This document shows, one piece after another, positions 26,165 through 36,187 of a DNA stretch of 64,000 nt; the stretch's first letter is position 1; the number at the start of each line of letters is the position of its first letter. The DNA is from Pleurocapsa minor HA4230-MV1 (GTDB lineage Bacteria; Cyanobacteriota; Cyanobacteriia; Cyanobacteriales; Xenococcaceae): assembly GCA_019359095.1 (NCBI GenBank), contig JAHHHZ010000021.1, forward strand, positions 1 to 64,000. The letters run 5' to 3'. Under the pieces are notes generated by a model. It saw only the letters and a program-made list of their open reading frames with translations, made no database searches and was not told the origin of the DNA. Made by a program: the position numbers and the translations under genes.

Positions 26165-26956
26165 ATGGATCATTCGCAAGTCAATATACTAAATATTCCC
26201 ATCGACAGTATAGGTATGTGTGAGCTGCTCGATGAATTAAAGCATGGCGGAGTAGTCTTTACTCCGAATGTAGACCATCTAATGAAGCTGCAAAAAGACC
26301 TTGAATTTTATCAAGTCTATCAGGATGCCGATTACCGAGTATGTGACAGTCAGCTGATCATGTATGCTGCTCGTTTTTTAGGTCAGCCAATTCAACAAAA
26401 AGTTTCAGGTTCGGATCTATTTCCCGCTTTTTATCACCGCTATAGCCAAGACGAAAGCGTCAAAATTTTCTTGCTAGGTGGCTTGGCAGGAGTTGCAGCC
26501 AAAGCTAGTCAGCGGATTAATGCCAAAGTAGGACGCAACATGGTAGTAGGTACCTATTCACCTCCCTTGGGCTTTGAAAGCGATCCTGTCGAGTGTGGGA
26601 AAATTATTGAAATTATTAATCGTTCTGGTGCCAACGTTTTAGCGGTGGGAGTTGGCGCACCCAAACAGGAAAAATGGATTGGTCAATATCGTTTAAGTTT
26701 GACTGAAATTAAAACTTTTTTGGCGATTGGCGCGACCATCGATTTTGAAGCGGGTAATCTGCGTCGCGCTCCTGTTTGGATGAGTTCGGCAGGATTAGAG
26801 TGGCTTTATCGTCTGCTGTGCGAGCCTGGTAGACTTTGGAAGAGATATTTAATCGACGATCTCGGTTTCTTTGTGCTAATTTTTCGCCAGAAGCTTCAGA
26901 TGAACCGTGAACAAGAAAGCTATCTTCGCAAGAAAAATCTATTTGAATCTAGGTAA
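26165..26956 (+). CDS. WecG/TagA/CpsF family glycosyltransferase
   Basis: About 263 residues. The family pattern is clear: an N-terminal VFTPNVDHLMKLQKDLEF, then DSQLIMYAARFLG, SGSDLFPAF, IFLLGGLAGVA, VLAVGVGAPKQEKWI and the closing RRAPVWMSSAGLEWLYRLL. These enzymes transfer N-acetylmannosaminuronate or a similar sugar to a lipid-linked precursor for surface polysaccharides or teichoic-acid-like polymers. The gene stands alone between an Hsp70-like gene and a small membrane protein, so the polymer is not indicated. Confidence 0.92.
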   Translation: MDHSQVNILNIPIDSIGMCELLDELKHGGVVFTPNVDHLMKLQKDLEFYQVYQDADYRVCDSQLIMYAARFLGQPIQQKVSGSDLFPAFYHRYSQDESVKIFLLGGLAGVAAKASQRINAKVGRNMVVGTYSPPLGFESDPVECGKIIEIINRSGANVLAVGVGAPKQEKWIGQYRLSLTEIKTFLAIGATIDFEAGNLRRAPVWMSSAGLEWLYRLLCEPGRLWKRYLIDDLGFFVLIFRQKLQMNREQESYLRKKNLFESR

Positions 26957-27227
26957 GATAATCGCTGTGAAAATCAGTGTGTAATTGGAGTTAATTGTGA
27001 TGATGGTTAATTAATTTGAACTTAATATTTAGTTAATCAATATTACCTTGTTCACAGTAGTTTTACTGACATATCTAGTTAAGATTTGGCTTGGTGATTA
27101 AATCAGTTATCCACCTTAACCTTAATTTTAATGTGATACTTAATTGTAAATTTAGCTTTATATTATGGTCTATTTATTGTAAATAAGACATAATTAAAAT
27201 CTAGGGATGTGTAGGGGAGAAATTAAA

Positions 27228-27380
27228 ATGTTTGAAAGAATACTGTTAGCAGCTGTAATTACTTTTTGTGTTTATCTGTTTTTGAATTTGGGTAGTGAAT
27301 CTTCAAGTACCCCCTCAATTAATGCTGAACAGGGAGCAATTTCAGGATTTGCTCATCAAATTGCGTCCATTTATGGTTAA
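27228..27380 (+). CDS. Small single-span membrane protein
   Basis: 50 residues preceded by GGGGAG, 8 bases before the ATG, a good ribosome binding site. An N-terminal hydrophobic helix (about 5-19) is followed by a Ser-rich linker (SESSSTPS) and a small C-terminal region. It could be a tail- or signal-anchored thylakoid or plasma membrane peptide. I do not recognise the family; the ribosome binding site and clean topology argue that it is real. Confidence 0.5.
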   Translation: MFERILLAAVITFCVYLFLNLGSESSSTPSINAEQGAISGFAHQIASIYG

Positions 27381-27481
27381 GAAATGATTTCAAGCAGGTA
27401 GCTAATAATTACAAAAATATTATAATAATTGTCGACAGCTATTCTTAAACAATAGAATTAAAGACCAGTTGTAGGCATTTT

Positions 27482-30400
27482 TTATTGCCAACTTTGTAAT
27501 TGCTCGCGATAACTTCTAAGTTGATGAGATAGACGATCGCGCTTAGTTTCAAATCCAGCAGCGATCGCAATTGAACTAATTCCTGTTAGTAAGCCGACTA
27601 CCCATTTGAGAAAAGAGTAGGTGAAGATTAAAATAATTAGTTGATATAAGACGGTTAAAACCAGAGTAATTGTGCCAGTAAACAAAAAGGCTCTAATTCT
27701 TAAACCTAAACCGCTTAAAATCAAGCCAAAGGCGATCGCTCCAGTGATAATTCCTGGTTGCTCAAACAAGGCAGAGATGCAGAAGATACTGCTTCCCAAG
27801 AGACGCAAGTAGTGACGTAGTTGGCGATGGTGTTGTAGATCTCGATCGAATTGAGCCAGATATAAAATTGAAAAGCTAATCATTCCCGCCACGAGAATTA
27901 ACTGGGTGTCATGTTGGACTATTAGTCGAATGGCAAACCAGTTGAGTAATCCCAGGCTGATATAACTCCAGCGAATATTCTTTTGAGCGTAAGCAATCCG
28001 CAGATAAAATAGAGCCGTAATTACTAAACTAAGATTAGAAATATTTTCGGCTGTAATTAGCGCCATCAAAGCAGGAATAATTAAGGCGGTGCGTTGCCAG
28101 GGAGTCGCTCGCCAACCAAAGTTTGACCAGGGTATTTGATAGATTAATAATGCCACAGCACAGGTAAAAACAAGCCGCCAAGGATCAAAAAGACTCAATT
28201 GGCTGATAATTAGGCGACTATAAACTAAGGTGGCCCAAATTTCGACTAAGCCGACATATACCCACCAGTCAGAGATTACTCCGCCGTAAAACGACGGAGC
28301 CTGCTCTGACCGTTGGTCACTATTTTGTTGTGCAGCAGGATCGGCATCTCTACCCTGAATTACAGCATAAGCACCGAGACAAAAACCAGTAGCGATACTC
28401 ACAGCAATCAAACGAGGAGCATTGGTTTCAATTGCGATTCCCGCAGCGATAATTTTTAAAATACTGCTCATTGCCCAATGGAGATGAGCGATCGCCACTA
28501 CTTGAGCTAAGCTGAGATTAAATAGAGTGGTTAACCCGCGTTGTCGATACCACCAAGCCAACAAACGGTAGCTAAAAGCGATCGCTGCTGCCACTAAGCT
28601 GAGAATCGTTAAACTATCCGCAGCCGAGCTAAACTGGATTTGAGCAATAACTAATTCATAAATACCGCCAGAGATACCTGCAAAGCCAAGATATTTAACT
28701 AGCCGATTAATTTGAACATTACTTGGTTGGGTATTAATGAGGATCGAAGCAACACCCAGGGTTAATAATCCCGTATAGGCGTTAAAGGATGATAGTCGCC
28801 AGAAAATGCCCCAGGCTACATATACCAATGGGATATAGGATAAATTTAACTTTGCCCAGGGTGTATTAGATCGATCTAATAAGACGACAATCACCAAGGC
28901 GATTAAGCCGAGAACAATATTGCTAGTAGCCAAAACTAAACTACTGCTGACAAACAGCCTAACTAATCCCCCAGCGACAATTGCCCACAGCCACGTGATG
29001 GTATATAAAACTAGGTTGTTAGGTGATTGACGATAGCGCCATAAAATAGCACCCGTGAGTAAAGCAGTATTGAAAAGATAATGTCCAAAATAGCGATCGA
29101 TTTTTAGACTAGGCAGCAGGAAAGATAAAGCGCTGATAATGATTAATTCGATCGCAATTAAAACAATCGCCCAATAGTCTGCTGCTTGAAGATATTTACT
29201 AACCAGTTTAAAGTTTTGAGTTTCCCTACCTACTCCTAAAATACCAAAGGCGGTGCGCTGGGAAATATAGCCAAATTTAGGTGTATCACTAGATTTTAAC
29301 AGCCATAAGCGGAGCTGATATAGCAAGAGAATAATTATGCTCTCAACAGATAACCATTGTCGATAATCGTTCAAACTATTACCAATAACCAGCTCAAATA
29401 AACTGGCAACCAGAGCGATCGCCAAACCTAAATGAATTACCATTACCCTCAGACGACGCAGGTTAAAGGCATTGACAAACATCAATCCTGTGGCGATGAA
29501 TAAGCCGATCGATCTAGCTGCCAAATGCTCGAATAGCAATATTTGAACCAGGATCAGGGCAATACAGCTAATTGTGCTAGCCAAACGGCGTTGCTTCAGA
29601 TTGGGAGTATATTTGGCGATTAAAGATAACATTCCTGGTACAGCGAGCCAAATTAACCCCCAAACAGCGGAATTAGCCGATAGAAAAGAGGTATAGCTAA
29701 TAGCACTTAAAAACAAACCAAAATACCAGCAGCTTTGCTTAGTTAGCGTCAAAATTTGACTACGCTGTTGTCTGATCTGAGTCAGATAAAAACCCCACTC
29801 AATCAGCGTCAAAATAAGCAAAATAATGCTCCAGTCAGTTCGATCTAAGTTAGGGAACACAACGGCGATCGCATTAACTAGGGTAATCAATCCTAACAGG
29901 TGAGTACAATAAACAAGACTGCTTCTCATTGGCTGACGAATTCGGGCAACATAGCCCAAAGTAAGAGTTGATAACAGTAAATTTAGCGATCGCCAAGTAG
30001 GATTAGCTAAACTCAGACAGGTTAAACCAACACCCAGAATTAGAGTTAAATATTCGCTATATAGCGCTAACTGAGTTTTCTGCTGCTTATATAGCCAATC
30101 AGCAATCAGCACGAACAAGATTACATAAGGAAATAGCGTCAAACCAAAGACAGATTCAGGAAAATAATCAGTCTTACTCACCGCCACAGACAGATCTAAA
30201 GCTTGGTTGCGTAAACCGTCGGGAATTAATTCTTTGCAGACATAAAGAGTTTGTAAACCAATCAGAAAAAGTGCAGTTAAATCTAACTTGCGCCAATATA
30301 AAGTTAAACGTTGGCTAAATAGATTAATCGCCAGAACACTAATGCCTACGGTTTGCCAGAAATAGAGGGATGAATTTAATAACCCCGCATTAATTGAAAC

Positions 30401-31495
30401 CAACCAGCTAGCGACAAAAAGCATGATGCAGAGAATTTTGCCAACTTTGCCCAAAAAAGCATTAGTAATTGCTACTGATTTACGTTTTAAGGCGATCGCT
30501 TTAGTTTTTCTCGCTTGATTTAAATAGATTACCGCAATTAACCAAGCAAAAATGGCGATCGCCAAACTGTAATTAGGTAGAGAAGCGGTAGCGCTAATTA
30601 AAATTCTGGCTAGCAATAATGACCATGCTGCCAACACAAACAGTAACCCAACGACGGGATATTTACGCCGTGGCAATAAAAATTGAGCGTGAATCCAGCA
30701 AATAATTCCGATTGCGCCATAAATAGCTAATAAAGGAAAATAAGGAATTCGCCAGCCAAACTGTAAATAGCTCAACAGCCAAAAGAGTAGTCTTAGCCAC
30801 ACCAGTCTTTGACTGCGTTTAAAAGAAAGATAGCTAGCAGCAGTCAAGCTAATGACAGCAACGGCGATAGTTGCCCATTCTAAGAAATTTCGCCCCAACC
30901 CTAAATGACTAATTGCCCAAAAGTTAATCGGAATTAATAAAATCGCGATCGCCGTTAAAGTTTGAGATGTCAATTTTACATCTTTCCCCGTCCAAAACCC
31001 AACGCCCCAAAACCCCAGCGTATAAACCAAAAGCACTAAATATTGTCCTAGGTTGGGGAAACTCTGCCATTGATTAGCAGCCAATACTCCCGAAGAAACT
31101 ACCACTAGGAAAATGCCCAGAAATAATAGCCAACGAATACTTAATTCAGCTAAAAAACTCTGAAAAACCCTTTGCAAGACGTGAGGCGCAGTGGCTCGAT
31201 CTAAAACCTGCCTTTGATTACCCAGATCGCTAATTTCTGCTGCAACAGGAATAGATTCAACAACTTCGCGAATCGGTAAAACACAACTTAAACGATTACG
31301 GGCAATCTTTTTAACCTGTTCTGGGCTAATTAAACCCAAGCGTAACCATTCCTCCAAACCCTGAAGTAATTCTGGCTGATTAGCATCGACGTATATTTCT
31401 ATATAGCGATCGCGAAGCGAGTCCTTTAGGGTACCCGAAGGGTAATCGCGCTTAAATTCAGCGCTAGAATCCTGGTAATCGCCATTCTCAGACAT
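27482..31495 (-). CDS. Giant polytopic membrane protein, unknown function
   Basis: 1337 residues. The first 110 residues are soluble, with LEEWLRLGLISPEQVKKIAR, which resembles the helical N-terminal region of DUF2157-type proteins. The remainder is about 35 closely spaced hydrophobic helices with few loops. Cyanobacteria commonly carry such large membrane proteins without known function; they may be transport- or envelope-related. A dispersed repeat is read as codons 16-29 (around PSGTLKDSLRDR), so the extreme N-terminus is not constrained. HIP1 sites are frequent in it. Confidence 0.8.
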   Translation of the reverse strand: MSENGDYQDSSAEFKRDYPSGTLKDSLRDRYIEIYVDANQPELLQGLEEWLRLGLISPEQVKKIARNRLSCVLPIREVVESIPVAAEISDLGNQRQVLDRATAPHVLQRVFQSFLAELSIRWLLFLGIFLVVVSSGVLAANQWQSFPNLGQYLVLLVYTLGFWGVGFWTGKDVKLTSQTLTAIAILLIPINFWAISHLGLGRNFLEWATIAVAVISLTAASYLSFKRSQRLVWLRLLFWLLSYLQFGWRIPYFPLLAIYGAIGIICWIHAQFLLPRRKYPVVGLLFVLAAWSLLLARILISATASLPNYSLAIAIFAWLIAVIYLNQARKTKAIALKRKSVAITNAFLGKVGKILCIMLFVASWLVSINAGLLNSSLYFWQTVGISVLAINLFSQRLTLYWRKLDLTALFLIGLQTLYVCKELIPDGLRNQALDLSVAVSKTDYFPESVFGLTLFPYVILFVLIADWLYKQQKTQLALYSEYLTLILGVGLTCLSLANPTWRSLNLLLSTLTLGYVARIRQPMRSSLVYCTHLLGLITLVNAIAVVFPNLDRTDWSIILLILTLIEWGFYLTQIRQQRSQILTLTKQSCWYFGLFLSAISYTSFLSANSAVWGLIWLAVPGMLSLIAKYTPNLKQRRLASTISCIALILVQILLFEHLAARSIGLFIATGLMFVNAFNLRRLRVMVIHLGLAIALVASLFELVIGNSLNDYRQWLSVESIIILLLYQLRLWLLKSSDTPKFGYISQRTAFGILGVGRETQNFKLVSKYLQAADYWAIVLIAIELIIISALSFLLPSLKIDRYFGHYLFNTALLTGAILWRYRQSPNNLVLYTITWLWAIVAGGLVRLFVSSSLVLATSNIVLGLIALVIVVLLDRSNTPWAKLNLSYIPLVYVAWGIFWRLSSFNAYTGLLTLGVASILINTQPSNVQINRLVKYLGFAGISGGIYELVIAQIQFSSAADSLTILSLVAAAIAFSYRLLAWWYRQRGLTTLFNLSLAQVVAIAHLHWAMSSILKIIAAGIAIETNAPRLIAVSIATGFCLGAYAVIQGRDADPAAQQNSDQRSEQAPSFYGGVISDWWVYVGLVEIWATLVYSRLIISQLSLFDPWRLVFTCAVALLIYQIPWSNFGWRATPWQRTALIIPALMALITAENISNLSLVITALFYLRIAYAQKNIRWSYISLGLLNWFAIRLIVQHDTQLILVAGMISFSILYLAQFDRDLQHHRQLRHYLRLLGSSIFCISALFEQPGIITGAIAFGLILSGLGLRIRAFLFTGTITLVLTVLYQLIILIFTYSFLKWVVGLLTGISSIAIAAGFETKRDRLSHQLRSYREQLQSWQ
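31409..31450. repeat. Dispersed repeat inside the giant membrane protein gene
   Basis: GCGAAGCGAGTCCTTTAGGG with following GTACCCGAAGGGTA is the CCTAAAGGA-type element (here on the opposite strand) found in intergenic DNA of this window. Its length keeps the reading frame open, so it appears to be tolerated as an N-terminal insertion. Confidence 0.7.
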
Positions 31496-31580
31496 AAGAA
31501 ACGTGTCCTTAATTTACGCTTCATTTATATCTTATATTTATTGCCAATATTGGTAATTTACTTTGCCAGCAAAAATTAAT

Positions 31581-31620
31581 GGAGGACAAAGAATTAGGCT
31601 AACCTCAATCTCGATCCTCC
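31581..31620 (-). terminator. Likely terminator of the 211-aa membrane protein gene
   Basis: On the minus strand GGAGGA (31620-31615) pairs with TCCTCC (31586-31581), with an inner AGG-TTAG-CCT helix, and the right arm is followed by ATTAATTTTT. It lies 39 bp after the stop of the leftward 211-aa gene. Confidence 0.45.
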
Positions 31621-31658
31621 AAATATTACTTATTACTGTTTTTACGGTTAAACAAATG

Positions 31659-32294
31659 TTAAACGTAGTTTTGCGGTACTTGAGAATTTGACGCTCTGGT
31701 ATCACGTACTGGTCTAGGTTTTTTTGCCCCTGCGGTGGCACCAATCAAAGATGCAACTAACCCCAAGAGTGAACCAGCAATAAAAGACCAAGCTGCTTTA
31801 GTCGATACATCAGCAACCTCTCTTAATTGACTGTTTGAGACATTGGGAACTTGATTTGGCACGGCTGGCCCTCCAGGCTGCTGCACCTGATTTAAGACCT
31901 CTCCTGCATTAGATGCTGCCACACCAAATGCTCCAGTTACTCCACTTGCCAATAGCCAGGCGCTGATCGCCAAAGTAGTTGCCCACAAGATTAACCCCTG
32001 AAGTAAAGCACTTTTGCGGTTCATCGGCGCAGAGCCAGCAGCAGCGACCCAACTACCAATAAACAATGCCAATAGCAGACTAACAATTGACCAAATACCG
32101 ATACCGACGGCACCACCCGTTTCACCAACGGTCAAGCCAATCGCAGCACCCAAGGCGCTTAAAATTAGCTGAGTTGCGATCGCCACAAATATACCACCGA
32201 TAATTGGCCCCCATCTAATTCGGTCTCGATCTTCAGCGATCGCAAATGTTTCAACTACTCTATTAGTATTTGTTCCTGGTTCTGTATAAGCCAT
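31659..32294 (-). CDS. Glycine/alanine-rich membrane protein, unknown function
   Basis: 211 residues. RIRWGPIIGGIFVAIATQLILSALG starts the first of about four membrane helices (about 28-50, 57-80, 90-112 and 168-188). A loop with PGGPAVPNQVPNVSN separates the last two. Proteins of this type (TIGR04086-like small membrane proteins) are common in cyanobacteria and often sit near stress genes, as here. The function is unknown. Confidence 0.7.
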   Translation of the reverse strand: MAYTEPGTNTNRVVETFAIAEDRDRIRWGPIIGGIFVAIATQLILSALGAAIGLTVGETGGAVGIGIWSIVSLLLALFIGSWVAAAGSAPMNRKSALLQGLILWATTLAISAWLLASGVTGAFGVAASNAGEVLNQVQQPGGPAVPNQVPNVSNSQLREVADVSTKAAWSFIAGSLLGLVASLIGATAGAKKPRPVRDTRASNSQVPQNYV

Positions 32295-32810
32295 AACGAT
32301 ATATCTCTTAATTTTGCTCGTGAATTATATTCCTATTAGGTTGTGAATTAATTAGACTTACTTTTTATTTGTAATATCCATTTATCTAAGCTAGTAAACC
32401 TTTAAAGATGAAAGATTTACTCAAGTAAGCTCAACAACCGAGTTCATAGATTTTGTCGCTAGAAAGTAAGTTTAAAAACTTAATTTAGGTGCTAGTAAAA
32501 TTTGCTGTAGTGCGAATAATCTATGCTCCTTTTTTTTGATTAGGAATAATCACTATAATGTCTTATTCTGCTTAACTATTTCGTCGATCTTAAGGTAGAT
32601 ATTGCTCGAAGCGCAAAATGCTTGTAAAGCTCTTTTTATATAGCTTATACTCATTTTATTTGAAAACCATCCTTAAGACTGACGTAATAATTTAACCGCG
32701 ATTTTGAGCAAGGCAAAAATAAATTTTACAGCGCATTTCAGTTACCTATTACTTATTACTTATTACCTATTACCCATTACCCATTACCCATTACCCATTA
32801 CTTATTACCT
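32295..32810. other. 516-bp gene-free stretch ending in a tandem repeat
   Basis: AT-rich, with the promoter of the leftward 211-aa gene near 32300-32400. I see no gene. The right end is the heptanucleotide array at 32742-32809. Confidence 0.55.
32742..32809. repeat. Heptanucleotide tandem array, ATTACCC/ATTACTT type
   Basis: About ten 7-bp units of the ATTAC(C/T)(C/T/A) family, four of them exact CCATTAC copies in a row. It ends at the stop codon of the DnaJ-like gene. Similar arrays occur at 35866-35924, 37749-37793, 40459-40503, 59506-59530 and 60176-60263. Confidence 0.9.
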
Positions 32811-33818
32811 TTAGAGCCTAATATGTTCGAGCTTCTGACGTGGGTTAAAGTTACTAGCCTGTTGAAGTTTTTGATAATATTCTTGTTCTACTTCACTTAA
32901 ATCTTTAGGGGTAACTATCTTCAACGTCACCATTAAATCGGTACGCTGCATACTCGGTTTCCACCAGCCTTTACCCTTAAGCCTTAAAGATTGCCCTGAG
33001 TCTACACCAGCAGGAATTTTCATCGCTACCTTACCATCAGGAGTTGGTACAGTAATTTCTGCACCTAAGACTGCTTCTTCAGGAGTTATGGGTATTTCAG
33101 CAGCCAAATTTTCTCCTTGAAACTTAAACAAAGGATGAGGCAATAGTTCAATATTGAGATATAGATCTCCTCGTTGTCCCGAAACAGAGCTAGATGGGCC
33201 TTTCCCTTTAATCTTTAAACGACTTCCTGACTTAGCACCAGAGGGAATCCTCACCTTAACTGTCTCATTACCCAAGACAAACTGTTTCTCTGTACCATTA
33301 AAAGCTTCTGAAAAAGAAAGTTTAACTGAACCCTCACTATCGGGAGGAGGCATATTACTGTAGCCAGTACTAGCACCAGTTGAAGTTCGATAGCTTGTAG
33401 TGCCACGTCCTACACCGCGACCTAACATTTCGTTGATAAAATCTTCAAAACTGCCATATTGACCAAAATCAAAATCGCCAAAATCTACGTTTACTCCAGG
33501 ATTGGCAGATCTTGCGTAAGTACCTGTTGAATTGCCTGTTGAAGTGCCTGGCTGACCCATGTTTGACCAATATTGACCGTATTGATCGTACTTGCGACGC
33601 TTATCAGGGTCTGACAAAACCTCTTGTGCTTCGTTAACTTCCTTGAAACGAGCTTCCGCCTGTTTGTCTCCCGAATTGAGGTCAGGGTGATATTTGCGGG
33701 CTAATTTACGATAGGCTTGCTTTATCTCATCAGAACTAGCATTTTTGCCGATCCCTAGTACTTGGTAATAATCTTTAAAGTCGTTGACAGCCATAGGCTT
33801 TAATTGATCTTTATTCAA
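32811..33818 (-). CDS. DnaJ/CbpA-type co-chaperone
   Basis: 335 residues. A J domain (about 12-78) has [13 protein letters not shown], the HPD motif in ARKYHPDLN and the helix IV region. A Gly/Ser/Thr-rich linker follows, then the two-barrel DnaJ C-terminal domain (about 160-320; [20 protein letters not shown] and its repeat). The zinc finger of DnaJ is missing, so it is a CbpA-like class II protein. It would stimulate an Hsp70, helping with unfolding stress. It sits in a leftward run of stress genes. Confidence 0.92.
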   Translation of the reverse strand: MNKDQLKPMAVNDFKDYYQVLGIGKNASSDEIKQAYRKLARKYHPDLNSGDKQAEARFKEVNEAQEVLSDPDKRRKYDQYGQYWSNMGQPGTSTGNSTGTYARSANPGVNVDFGDFDFGQYGSFEDFINEMLGRGVGRGTTSYRTSTGASTGYSNMPPPDSEGSVKLSFSEAFNGTEKQFVLGNETVKVRIPSGAKSGSRLKIKGKGPSSSVSGQRGDLYLNIELLPHPLFKFQGENLAAEIPITPEEAVLGAEITVPTPDGKVAMKIPAGVDSGQSLRLKGKGWWKPSMQRTDLMVTLKIVTPKDLSEVEQEYYQKLQQASNFNPRQKLEHIRL

Positions 33819-34184
33819 CTAAGAATTTATTTTCTTAACCCAGAATAACTACAAATTCTTTTTTTCTGCACTTTTATATTCTAACTGCGGTCGGCAAAAT
33901 CGCGATCGCAATTATGTTGATTTAATTACCTAAATTTGGCTAGTTAACTTAAAACATTCTGACTCGAACTTGGTCAAAAATCAAATTTTACAATTTTTAC
34001 AATTTACAATTAAGGCGATTGCAGTGACGCTTAGATATATTTTCCCGAGAAAACGTCCTTAACAACAAATTGCCAAGAGCATATTTGGTTAATAATACTC
34101 TTGACTCTTTAGTTTTTATTTTCGACTTAAAAACTAGCTAATTGCGCGGAAATTAATTGGAATGATTTTCGCGATGCTTGAATT
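33819..34184. other. 366-bp gene-free stretch
   Basis: Promoter region of the leftward DnaJ-like gene on the left. The middle has a TTTTACAATTT-type short direct repeat near 33985-34010. No gene is seen. Confidence 0.5.
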
Positions 34185-34952
34185 TTAGACGCTTACTTTT
34201 TCTTTAGACCATACACCATTTTCGTCTTCGTCATATTTATCTTTAATGGCTGCCCAAGCTTGATGTTCGGCACTGGTTTCGTCGTTGGTTTCATCCAAAG
34301 CTGCATTGTAGCTAGCAATAAAGTCTTGCTGTGCTGCTTCTGATAAGTGAGAACGAATTTCAGGAGATAGATCTGTTACATCGTTACATTTACCGAGACA
34401 AGGACGGGGTAGGATTGAATCATTAACATGGATCTCTTCACCGCCAGCACTTTCAATCAATAGCTGATATTCACCAGATTTATCAGTAGGAACTTCTGCC
34501 ATGAGCAAAAATTCTCCAGCTTTAACACGAGTTTCATAAACCGCAGCCTTCTCTTTAGGCATCCCTAGAGTAGCTAAAGCCGAAGCTAATCCCGCACCAG
34601 CACTACCAGCGATCGCCCCACTAGCTGCTCCTAATAGGACTGCGGTAATAGGCCCAGCTGCTACTACAGAACCAATAAAGGGAATAAATAGCACTCCTAT
34701 ACCAGTAAAGAGACTAAGTAGAGAACCAAACAAAGAGCCAAAAACCGCCCCTGTACGTAAACCACCCAGGATTACATCTTTTTTGGAAATAAAACCCGCA
34801 ATCCGAGTTTGAGATTGAAAATTCTGACCCATTACGGAAATATGGTCTTGAGGTACACCGCGATCGATAAGACGACGAACCACATTATCAATCTGTTCTT
34901 CTTCTTTTAAAACAGCGGTGATTGTCCGTTCTGCTTGATATGTTTCTGTCAT
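34185..34952 (-). CDS. YflT-like stress protein fused to a ChaB domain
   Basis: About 255 residues from the ATG at 34952; a TTG at 35000 would extend it. The N-terminal part (about 5-50) has [19 protein letters not shown] and [10 protein letters not shown], as in YflT/general-stress proteins. A Gly-Ala-rich membrane region (about 60-130) with glycine-zipper spacing follows, then a second alpha/beta strand set. The C-terminus (about 190-250; [27 protein letters not shown]) matches ChaB. This places a stress membrane module and ChaB in one chain. The role is probably in desiccation, salt or membrane stress. Confidence 0.75.
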   Translation of the reverse strand: MTETYQAERTITAVLKEEEQIDNVVRRLIDRGVPQDHISVMGQNFQSQTRIAGFISKKDVILGGLRTGAVFGSLFGSLLSLFTGIGVLFIPFIGSVVAAGPITAVLLGAASGAIAGSAGAGLASALATLGMPKEKAAVYETRVKAGEFLLMAEVPTDKSGEYQLLIESAGGEEIHVNDSILPRPCLGKCNDVTDLSPEIRSHLSEAAQQDFIASYNAALDETNDETSAEHQAWAAIKDKYDEDENGVWSKEKVSV

Positions 34953-35055
34953 GTTGCTAAATTTTTTTTGACTATTTTTATGGTTAGAATCGAAAAGCAA
35001 GAAGTAAGAATGAGCCTAATTCAAAAGATTTAAGACTTATTCCCACTCCTAACTC

Positions 35056-35595
35056 TTAAGCATTAACTGCTGGTTGAGTTTCTGCTCCAGGACGCTCACC
35101 TCTTCCGTGTAAATTTTCACCTTCAAGGAAAGAACGTAGCATCCAAGCCATTTCTTCGTGCTGTTCCATTAATCCTGTTAAAAAGTCAGCAGTACCTTCG
35201 TCGTGAAACTCATCAGAACATTGATCGATGTTTTCTCTTAAATTACGAATTATTTGCTCGTGATCTTGTACCAAGCGATCTACCATTTGGTTAGCGTCAG
35301 GAAGATCATTAGAATGCTCTTGAATACTGCTGTATTGAATAAATCCTGCTGCTGTTCCTAATGGATAACCACCTAAAGCGCGAACTCTCTCAGCTAAAGC
35401 ATCAATATTTTCGGTTAGAGCAGTGTATTGTTCTTCCCACAATTGATGTAGAGTCCGAAACTGAGGCCCAATTACGTCCCAATGGTATTTTTTAGTTTTG
35501 ATTAGAACTAGATAAAGATCGGCAAGATCGCGATTTAGTAACTCGATTACACCATGACGTTGTTCTTCAGTTAATCCAATATTTAGCTTAGGCAT
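35056..35595 (-). CDS. dps: Dps family ferritin-like protein
   Basis: 179 residues. The Dps ferroxidase region is present: KTKKYHWDVIGPQFRTLHQLWEEQY (about 31-56) and DALAERVRALGGYPLG (about 63-78), with the His and Asp/Glu ligands. Dps dodecamers oxidise and store iron with hydrogen peroxide and protect DNA. The C-terminal tail is polar and longer than usual. It lies upstream of the YflT-ChaB gene on the same strand, within a leftward stress gene run. Confidence 0.92.
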   Translation of the reverse strand: MPKLNIGLTEEQRHGVIELLNRDLADLYLVLIKTKKYHWDVIGPQFRTLHQLWEEQYTALTENIDALAERVRALGGYPLGTAAGFIQYSSIQEHSNDLPDANQMVDRLVQDHEQIIRNLRENIDQCSDEFHDEGTADFLTGLMEQHEEMAWMLRSFLEGENLHGRGERPGAETQPAVNA

Positions 35596-35797
35596 AGAAT
35601 TTAGGTTGTATAACTACACCTTTATTAGACCAAGCAGTGAAGCGCTCGCACATCTATTGGAGGTCATAACTTCGGCTCTACAGTTCTTTCCTAAGATCTA
35701 TATCTTCGGAACGAGAGTAATGAACTAAATCAAAGCTTGCTGCTGGATACTCTGCTACTACTCTGTCAAATATTAATTGATGGGTTGAGATTAGGTA

Positions 35798-35846
35798 GTC
35801 CTAAAGGATAAGCTTCGCAAATGGTATACCGCTTCGCATATGGGTA
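35798..35846. repeat. Dispersed CCTAAAGGATA element
   Basis: TCCTAAAGGATA is itself a 12-bp near-palindrome and is followed by AGCTTCGCAAATGG and CCGCTTCGCATATGGG, two GCTTCGCA copies. It matches the copies at 23889-24057. Confidence 0.75.
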
Positions 35847-35865
35847 GTAGGTAGTAGGTAAAAAA

Positions 35866-35924
35866 CTCATTACTCATTACTCATTACTCATTACTCATTA
35901 CCCATTACTCATTACTCATTACTC
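35866..35924. repeat. Heptanucleotide tandem array, CTCATTA type
   Basis: Eight 7-bp units, CTCATTA with one CCCATTA variant. Same family of short arrays as the one at 32742-32809. Confidence 0.95.
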
Positions 35925-35965
35925 CAAGCTTGCTCACTTATCATTAATTAATTAACAAAGCACTA

Positions 35966-36187
35966 CTACTCCTCATTCAATTCGCTTTCAAGCTTAAGTA
36001 CTTCTGTTCCATCTTCTTGCTCAATTAAATAGGCAGGATTATTTTGAGTACCGTTGCGCTTTACTTCGCTACCCTTAATTTTTTTACTAATCTCTTGGTG
36101 ATGAATTTCTTTTACTTTGCCTGATGCTGTTCCTTTTCCCCACTGCCAAGATACAGGAGAACCTGTTCTAATTTGCTTTTTTGCCAT
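35966..36187 (-). CDS. DUF2945 (HVA1 TUDOR-like) protein
   Basis: 73 residues. GSPVSWQWGKGTASGKV followed by the conserved RNGTQNNPAYLI-type NPAY motif and EDGTEVLKLESEL match the DUF2945 family, related to a TUDOR-like small barrel. Its function is unknown; it is often near DNA-protection or stress genes. Its start overlaps the end of the DUF4385 gene by 20 bp, so the two are coupled. Confidence 0.85.
   Translation of the reverse strand: MAKKQIRTGSPVSWQWGKGTASGKVKEIHHQEISKKIKGSEVKRNGTQNNPAYLIEQEDGTEVLKLESELNEE

Larger units (their letters stand above)
35596..35965. other. 370-bp spacer with dispersed and tandem repeats
   Basis: Holds the dps promoter on the left, a dispersed CCTAAAGGATA element (35798-35846) with palindromic GCTTCGCA/ATGCGAAGC text, and a heptanucleotide array (35866-35924). 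No gene is visible. Confidence 0.6.
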
